Source of the DNA: Ktedonobacterales bacterium
GTDB lineage: Bacteria; Chloroflexota; Ktedonobacteria; Ktedonobacterales; JADMIN01
Direction: 5' to 3'
DNA length: 17,358 nucleotides
Assembly (NCBI GenBank): GCA_025450405.1
Contig: JANWHL010000132.1
Span: 1-17,358, forward strand
In this document: positions 13,407 to 17,358 of the stretch, one piece after another
Layout of the letters: every line of letters begins with the position of its first letter
How positions within the stretch are numbered: position 1 is the first letter of the stretch
Translations under genes and position numbers: made by a program
Notes under the pieces: generated by a model
Seen by the model: the letters and a program-made list of their open reading frames with translations, nothing else
What the model was told of the DNA's origin: nothing
Databases searched by the model: none

Positions 13407-13409
13407 AAA

Positions 13410-13455
13410 AAGGACAAAAAATCAGCGAGGGCGGGGTGCCAGCTCGCCCTCGCTG
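13410..13455 (-). terminator. Strong intrinsic terminator, minus strand
   Basis: On the minus strand the stem CAGCGAGGGCG (13455-13445) pairs with CGCCCTCGCTG (13433-13423) over 11 perfect base pairs with an 11-nt loop. It is followed by A, six T, then a second run of six T four bases on. This is the clearest Rho-independent terminator in the window, and no annotated gene ends directly before it. Confidence 0.85.
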
Positions 13456-13640
13456 GTCAGGCCGGATGGGCCTGGCGAGACAGTCGGAGCACGGATGCCG
13501 CCATGGGGATAACAGCGAACCGCGCAGGGGACCGCAGGGAGTAGAGCCTCCAGGAGGAGGTGCCCCCGTTCCGAATGTCTTGCCTTCTAAAACGGAAGCC
13601 CATGGGTTTCGTTATGCCCATCTGATCACGTCATCGCGCT
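13416..13640 (-). other. Candidate short transcript: small RNA or 54-codon ORF
   Basis: A minus-strand unit bounded at its 3' end by the strong terminator and at its 5' end by a possible promoter in the 16-bp tandem repeat (TTGACG, 17-bp spacer, TACGGT). Inside it an ATG at 13621 opens a 54-codon frame ending with TGA at 13459-13457, two bases before the terminator stem. It encodes an Arg/Ser-rich peptide (MGITKPMGFRFRRQDIRN...) that I do not recognise. No Shine-Dalgarno precedes it and codons such as ATA and AGA are atypical, so a structured RNA with several hairpins is as likely. It could also be the 3' UTR of the zinc-finger gene. Confidence 0.35.
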
Positions 13641-13644
13641 ACCG

Positions 13645-13676
13645 TACCGTAACGCCAAATTACCGCAACGTCAAAT
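13645..13676. repeat. 16-bp direct tandem repeat
   Basis: TACCGTAACGCCAAAT (13645-13660) is followed immediately by TACCGCAACGTCAAAT (13661-13676), 14 of 16 identical. On the minus strand each unit starts ATTTGRCGTTRCGGTA. It is locally AT-richer than its surroundings. Confidence 0.75.
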
Positions 13677-13738
13677 TTGCGCTCGGCCCAGCCCCCGGCG
13701 CCGGCTCTCCGGCCGGCAATATCTTCGCGATCCACCTG

Positions 13739-13957
13739 CTATGCCTTGGCCACACTCGCATGGTCGAGGCAGAGGTGCTCGTGGTCATGGGCGACGGACC
13801 GCGCCTCCGCGCCACCGGCGCCCATCCCTGATTCGTCGTCTCCCAGCATCCTGATCACCGCGTGCTTCGCGCACATCTTGTGGTCGCAGCCTGCCGTGTC
13901 GCAGGTGTATACCGCCGGTTCGTCGCACCGATAACACCTGTCCGCTATTTCAGCCAT
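13739..13957 (-). CDS. Small zinc-finger protein (B-box/AN1-like Cys-His cluster)
   Basis: A 72-aa protein. A dense metal-ligand pattern is visible: CYRC (residues 8-11), CDTAGC (19-24), HKMCAKH (25-31) and a C-terminal HDHEHLCLDH (56-65). The spacing resembles B-box or AN1-type zinc-binding modules that place two zinc ions, usually for protein-protein contact. The start at 13957 is supported by AAGGGG 8 nt upstream; an in-frame ATG at 13999 would add 14 residues. It lies between the sigma/anti-sigma terminator and the candidate short transcript, on its own. Such small zinc-finger proteins are common hypothetical genes in environmental bacteria; the function is unknown. Confidence 0.8.
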   Translation of the reverse strand: MAEIADRCYRCDEPAVYTCDTAGCDHKMCAKHAVIRMLGDDESGMGAGGAEARSVAHDHEHLCLDHASVAKA

Positions 13958-14050
13958 CCGCACCACCCCTTCGTGTCCTCCGTGCGAAACCCCTGGCATC
14001 CCGCCCGTCGCGACGGAGAAGTGCGGGGGAAGAGGGCCGCCGAACGTCGA

Positions 14051-14084
14051 ACGGCCCGGCCGAGATCGCTCCCAGCCGGGCCGT
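14051..14084 (-). terminator. Hairpin terminator of the sigma/anti-sigma operon
   Basis: ACGGCCCGGC (14051-14060) pairs perfectly with GCCGGGCCGT (14075-14084) around a 14-nt loop. It lies 33 bp after the anti-sigma stop and is followed on the minus strand by TTCGACGTT, a weak T-rich tail. Confidence 0.65.
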
Positions 14085-14117
14085 CAGAATCAGACACGCT
14101 CACCGCGCGCCGCGCGA

Positions 14118-15983
14118 CTATCGCACCACGGACCAGCCCAGGCCGCCCGCCGCGCCGTGAGTGTCCACCCGGCTGACGTTCGTCCCACTGGCATCCACCA
14201 CCACCACGCCATGTGTCGTGGTCACCGCCAGCCGCTGTCCATCCGGCGCCCAGGCCAGCGCCGTCGCGCCGTCGAGCCCGCCCACTTTCTGTGCCGCGCC
14301 GCCCAGCAGGGCGATGTTCACCGCGCCGTTGGCGATGAAGGCGAGGACCGTGCCGCCGGGCGACCAGGCCGCCTCGGCTTGCGTCCCCACCACCGCCACC
14401 AGCGGGAAGCTTGTCCCGCTCGTCCAGACGTGGAGCTCACCAGTTGCCGAGACGACCGCCGCCGCCGCGCCGTTGGGTGCCCAGATGATCGCTTGTATCC
14501 CGCCCGGCACAGCCGCCAGCGGCGTCAGCGCCCCCGTCTGGGCGTCCAGCGCGAACAGGCCCGTGCTCGAACCCAGGAGCCAGAGCCCCGCGCCGCGCCC
14601 GGCCGCGAAGCTCGCCGCCGTGTACGTCGTCCCGCCGGGTGTCAGGCGCTGGACACGTTGGATATCGCTCGTGCCGACCTCGGCGATGTAGACACCAGTG
14701 ATGGCTCCGGTCGTGGCATTGGCGCTGGCCCAGGTCACCGTGGGTCGGGCCGCGGAGGTCAACCAGCTGAGCGAAGCGACCGCCGCTCCCGAATTGGCGA
14801 CATCCGCTTGCGGGCTGAGCACGCGCCACTGCTGGCTGACCACGTTGTAATCCACGACGGCCTGTCCGGCACCGCTCGCCTGCGCGAAGGCGATGCGCTG
14901 GCCGTCCGGGCTCCAGACCACCATCCCACTCGCGCCGCCCGTGATGGCCGGCAGGTTCCGCGCCGCGCCGCCGCTGGCGGGGACCTCGCCCACGGTGAGT
15001 GTGCCGGTCGCGTCGCTCAGGTACGCCAGGTGTGTGCCGTCGGGCGACCACACCAGACCGCCAAGCACCGCATGGCCCTCAGCGCCGTTCCAGAAGCCGG
15101 ATTGTCCAGCCGGCGCGAGCGACCCCGTCACCGCGTGGTCTTGCTGGTCATCGCTGCGAATGATGTGCAGCGTGCCGGTCTTCAGGTCAATGTAGCCGAC
15201 ATACACCCCACCGGCCGCGTCGCGGATCGGGCTGACGGCCCATCCCGCGCCCACCGAGACATTGCTCGGCGTCAGCCGCTGAGTCAGGCCAGGCCCCCGC
15301 TCGGGCGCGCTCCAGAGCGCGCCGCCGCGTTCGTAGACGACCCGCGTGCCCGCCGCCAGTGGCTGCGTGGGCAGGCCGGCGATGTTCCCGATAGTCGGCT
15401 TGCCCGCCGTCGTCACGCGCGCAAGGCCTTGCCGCATCAGCAGCGCCGAGCCCAGCGCCACCGCCAGCACGGCCGCCGCCGCCAGACCCGCGCGCCCCCA
15501 GGGCGGCGGACCCGAGCGCGTGCGTCGCGGCTCGCCAGCCGCGACGTCGCCCGGCGTGGGCCGGAGCTCGATGGGGCCGCTCGTGCTCGCGCGCTGGGGC
15601 GCCAGCGGCGGCGTGCCCAGGGCGCGGTCGTGCTCGCCCATCCGCCATGGCGTGTCGGCGATCGGTCCGGAGATGGTCGTGGGATGCGCCATGGGATGCG
15701 CCAGCGGCACCGACCGCACGGCGTCCGCGCGGTGGGCCTGCGCATCGAGCGAGCGCACCAGCGTGGCGAACTCGGCGGACTCAAAGATACGCGCGCGCAG
15801 CGCGTCCGAGGGTTCGTAGCGCGGCAGGTCTCGCACCAGCCGGTCGTAGCGGTGGAAATCGTCCAGGATGGCGCGACAATGGGAGCAGTCCTCGACGTGC
15901 GCGACCACTTCGTCGCGGACGGCGGGGTCGAGCGTGCCATCGAGGCAGGCGCTAAGGTGGCCCTCCGCCCACTTGCAGTTCAT
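14118..15983 (-). CDS. Anti-sigma factor with zinc-finger domain and external beta-propeller
   Basis: A 621-aa membrane protein. The N-terminal zinc-binding anti-sigma (ZAS/zf-HC2) domain shows HVEDCSHC (H29, C33, C36; Cys3 may be the fourth ligand). A Pro-rich linker follows, then one transmembrane helix at about 165-183 (GLAAAAVLAVALGSALLM). Residues 200-621 form an extracytoplasmic TolB/WD40-like propeller with repeated blades at VWSPDGTHLAYLSD (311), VWSPDGQRIAFAQ (356), IWAPNGAAAAVV (500), AWSPGGTVLAFIAN (539) and AWAPDGQRLAVTT (578). It should hold the cognate sigma factor at the membrane and release it on an outside signal. The ATG overlaps the sigma stop (ATGA), with GGGAGG 9 nt upstream. 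Coupling implies near-equal synthesis of both partners. A full-length propeller on an anti-sigma factor is unusual outside a few phyla. Confidence 0.9.
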   Translation of the reverse strand: MNCKWAEGHLSACLDGTLDPAVRDEVVAHVEDCSHCRAILDDFHRYDRLVRDLPRYEPSDALRARIFESAEFATLVRSLDAQAHRADAVRSVPLAHPMAHPTTISGPIADTPWRMGEHDRALGTPPLAPQRASTSGPIELRPTPGDVAAGEPRRTRSGPPPWGRAGLAAAAVLAVALGSALLMRQGLARVTTAGKPTIGNIAGLPTQPLAAGTRVVYERGGALWSAPERGPGLTQRLTPSNVSVGAGWAVSPIRDAAGGVYVGYIDLKTGTLHIIRSDDQQDHAVTGSLAPAGQSGFWNGAEGHAVLGGLVWSPDGTHLAYLSDATGTLTVGEVPASGGAARNLPAITGGASGMVVWSPDGQRIAFAQASGAGQAVVDYNVVSQQWRVLSPQADVANSGAAVASLSWLTSAARPTVTWASANATTGAITGVYIAEVGTSDIQRVQRLTPGGTTYTAASFAAGRGAGLWLLGSSTGLFALDAQTGALTPLAAVPGGIQAIIWAPNGAAAAVVSATGELHVWTSGTSFPLVAVVGTQAEAAWSPGGTVLAFIANGAVNIALLGGAAQKVGGLDGATALAWAPDGQRLAVTTTHGVVVVDASGTNVSRVDTHGAAGGLGWSVVR

Positions 15984-16609
15984 CGTGGATTGCCTCCCCC
16001 CTGTTCCAGCGCGCGAAAGTGTTCGCGGAACGAGTGTCGCGCTCGGGACAGGTACATTTTGACGCCGCTCTCCGCGATGCTCAGGGTTGAGGCGATCTCC
16101 GCGTAAGAGAAGCCTTCCTGCGTGTAGAGCAGCAGGGCCGCGCGGTACTGGGGCGGCATGCGGTTGAGCGTCGCCCGCACCAGCTCCGTCGTCCCAATGG
16201 TCTCCTGTGGGTCGGCGCTCTCGGTGTCGGCGGGCTCGTGATCCAGGTCTTGCCAGGGCAGCCAAGAGATCAGCTTGCGCCGGCGCAGCGCATCGTAGGC
16301 CGTGTTCGTGGCGATACGGTACAACCACGCCGAAAGCTTGAGGCTCGCGTCCATCTTCGGCAGAGCCTTGAACGCCTTCAGGAAGGTATCCTGAGTGAGA
16401 TCATCAGCCTGCTCGCGATTGCCGACCAGATGGTAGATGTAGTTGTAGATGGGTGTCTTGTACTCGTCGTAGATCCGTTCGAAGGACCACGAGTGATCTG
16501 ATTCGACCCTAGCCATGCGCGTGCGCCCCTTCGAATCTGGATCGGCACTCGCCATCCCATCGACTGAAGGGCGCCCCGCCGTGGCGGTGGCTGCGGTCAC
16601 CAGGTCCAT
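15980..16609 (-). CDS. ECF-type RNA polymerase sigma factor
   Basis: A 209-aa sigma-70-family factor. Region 2 runs from about 42 to 112 (FERIYDEYKTPIYNYIYHLVGN, DDLTQDTFLKAF, AWLYRIATNTAYDALRRRK). Region 4 runs from about 145 to 195 (MPPQYRAALLLYTQEGFSYAEIASTLSIAESGVKMYLSRAR) and carries the -35 helix-turn-helix. Region 3 is missing, as in ECF factors. The first 31 residues are extra: AGGAGGG (7 nt before the ATG at 16609) supports the long form, but the in-frame ATG at 16516 (MARVESD) with AAGGGG 10 nt upstream would give a standard-length factor. It is first in the operon with its anti-sigma factor. Autoregulation is likely for this class, but I could not read a convincing ECF promoter upstream. 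Confidence 0.93.
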   Translation of the reverse strand: MDLVTAATATAGRPSVDGMASADPDSKGRTRMARVESDHSWSFERIYDEYKTPIYNYIYHLVGNREQADDLTQDTFLKAFKALPKMDASLKLSAWLYRIATNTAYDALRRRKLISWLPWQDLDHEPADTESADPQETIGTTELVRATLNRMPPQYRAALLLYTQEGFSYAEIASTLSIAESGVKMYLSRARHSFREHFRALEQGGGNPR

Positions 16610-16910
16610 CCTCCGGCCCTCCTGCCGGTCCGGTCCCGTTGACCTGAGAGCCGATCATCTCGGCCCTCCTGTCGAATGGAACGGACACGTGAAACGGGGG
16701 TAACATTCGCCCGGTTGGCTGTCTGTACGCCCGCTAACGACGTGGCTGACGATGAAGCTCATCACGTGGCTGAACGCTGCAATCCTATCATATTGGCGCG
16801 CTCCTTCCAACCCGCGCGCCCCCTCGGATGCTATGCCCGCGCGAGCCGTCCCGGCCATGGGCCGCGGCCCGCTATCCCACGCACCGTTCGTGGTCCGGCG
16901 CGCGGGGCGC
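16610..16910. other. Divergent intergenic region, sigma operon and right-edge gene
   Basis: No gene is seen here on either strand. It holds the sigma Shine-Dalgarno region, the 10-bp direct repeat and a possible minus-strand -10 box. Open frames in the stretch are short and show no recognisable domain. Confidence 0.5.
16740..16773. repeat. 10-bp direct repeat upstream of the sigma operon
   Basis: ACGTGGCTGA occurs at 16740-16749 and 16764-16773, a 24-bp period, about 130-165 bp before the sigma start. An AT-rich minus-strand TATGAT (near 16787-16792) lies just upstream. This could be an activator site. Confidence 0.45.
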
Positions 16911-17245
16911 ATGGTAGAATCGTCCTATCCGCGCCGGCCACGACTGGGCCTCCCGCCATGTGACGGATGTGCCCCGTGGGCCAGTGGTGGCGCGGCACGC
17001 GCCCCGCGAGCGCCTCGATGCAAGCCGCCGGTATGCCCCGGCGTGTGATCACGTCCGGCCCCGCCAAATCCTGGCGTTGTCAGGTCCGCGCGGATGCCGC
17101 GCGGTGCGCGGGGGTCGTCGTGGTTGGGTCCCGTTGCGCCACCGCCCCACCAGGACTATCCGCCTATCGGGGCGCTCCACGTCCGTCTGGGCTAGCCCGC
17201 GACAGCCCATCAGGGAGATCGCCGGAGATCGCCAAGGAGTGAGCC
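16911..17245 (+). promoter_or_regulatory. Extended -10 promoter and structured ~330-nt leader
   Basis: TGG-TAGAAT (16912-16920) matches an extended -10 promoter. Downstream the leader can form hairpins GGCGCG-GCA-CGCGCC (16989-17003), CGCCA-AATCC-TGGCG (17062-17076) and CCGCGCGG-ATG-CCGCGCGG (17086-17104). Near the end, GGAGATCGCC is repeated in tandem (17214-17233), directly before the Shine-Dalgarno. No known riboswitch class was recognised. Confidence 0.35.
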
Positions 17246-17358
17246 ATGTCACCAGGGCCCGACCGGGACGGAAGTACCGCCGCACCTCCCGCTCCACCCG
17301 TCCCCACGGCGCCCGCCACTCCCACCCGCGCCGCCGATGGCGTCTTCCTCACACCCGA
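17246..17358 (+). CDS. 5' end of an unidentified gene, cut by the window edge
   Basis: The ATG at 17246 follows AAGGAG (17234-17239) with 6-nt spacing and opens a frame that is intact to the edge (37 codons). The visible N-terminus, MSPGPDRDGSTAAPPAPP..., is Pro/Ala/Thr-rich and disordered, as in many membrane or kinase proteins of high-GC bacteria, and holds no domain. The product cannot be named. Confidence 0.6.
   Translation, partial: MSPGPDRDGSTAAPPAPPVPTAPATPTRAADGVFLTP

Noticed and set aside
13187..13417. A 76-codon minus-strand frame through the 28-bp palindrome
   Set aside because: It would translate the hairpin and it has no Shine-Dalgarno sequence or recognisable domain.
13561..13620. 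A tRNA-like anticodon arm on the plus strand (CTTC-TAAAACG-GAAG)
   Set aside because: The loop lacks U33, and no matching acceptor, D or T arms flank it.
13416..13640. 6S RNA, SRP RNA, RNase P RNA or tmRNA in the terminated unit
   Set aside because: I looked for their conserved elements (GGAAGG/AGCA tetraloop motif, GAGGAAAGUCC, tRNA-like TTCGAAT end, central-bubble pattern) and could not find them.

Overview
This is a high-G+C bacterial window (about two-thirds G+C by eye) with dense coding, strong third-position G/C bias and short intergenic gaps that contain GC-rich hairpins. The gene styles suggest a Gram-positive-like or Chloroflexota-type chromosome: a proline/alanine-rich N-terminus, an ECF sigma/anti-sigma pair with a beta-propeller sensor, a ribbon-helix-helix protein ending in an ERAAIDAAFAGMADD-like helix, and extended -10 promoters. 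That placement is inference; there is no rRNA or other phylogenetic marker. I found no tRNA, rRNA, CRISPR array, intact transposase or phage gene.

Left part (about 1-8.3 kb): a minus-strand pair (a ribbon-helix-helix protein, then a metal-dependent amidohydrolase) lies downstream of a minus-strand TetR regulator with a KstR2-like C-terminus. The TetR gene is divergent from a complete five-gene branched-chain amino-acid-type (Liv/HAAT) ABC importer in the order livF-livG-livH-livM-livK. It is tightly coupled (1-nt and 4-nt overlaps) and ends in a strong GC-rich hairpin. The probable logic is an importer controlled by the adjacent TetR, with a hydrolase nearby; the real substrate cannot be read from sequence.

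Middle (8.3-12.3 kb): a second TetR-family repressor is divergent from a CPBP intramembrane protease. A near-consensus promoter there (TTGACA-N16-TATACT) is overlapped and followed by two palindromes. Then comes an alpha/beta hydrolase with a long leader. Converging on it is a minus-strand P-loop kinase gene that has lost its 3' half, next to a gene-poor stretch with two diverged copies of a ~52-bp hairpin-containing repeat and a short-period GC-rich repeat.

Right part (12.3-17.36 kb): a small ParA/MinD-like protein has lost both Walker A lysines. Upstream of it is an intergenic region of about 700 bp with a 28-bp perfect palindrome, a textbook minus-strand intrinsic terminator and a 16-bp tandem repeat. 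These suggest an undescribed short transcript (a small RNA or a 54-codon ORF). Next are a small Cys/His zinc-finger protein and an ECF sigma factor translationally coupled (ATGA) to a 621-aa membrane anti-sigma factor with an external WD40/TolB-like propeller. The window ends with a structured ~330-nt leader and the first codons of a plus-strand gene that runs off the edge.

Nothing here is clearly a new defence or mobile system. The most original targets are the 13.0-13.7 kb region, the lysine-less ParA-like protein and the 25-bp motif shared by two intergenic regions.
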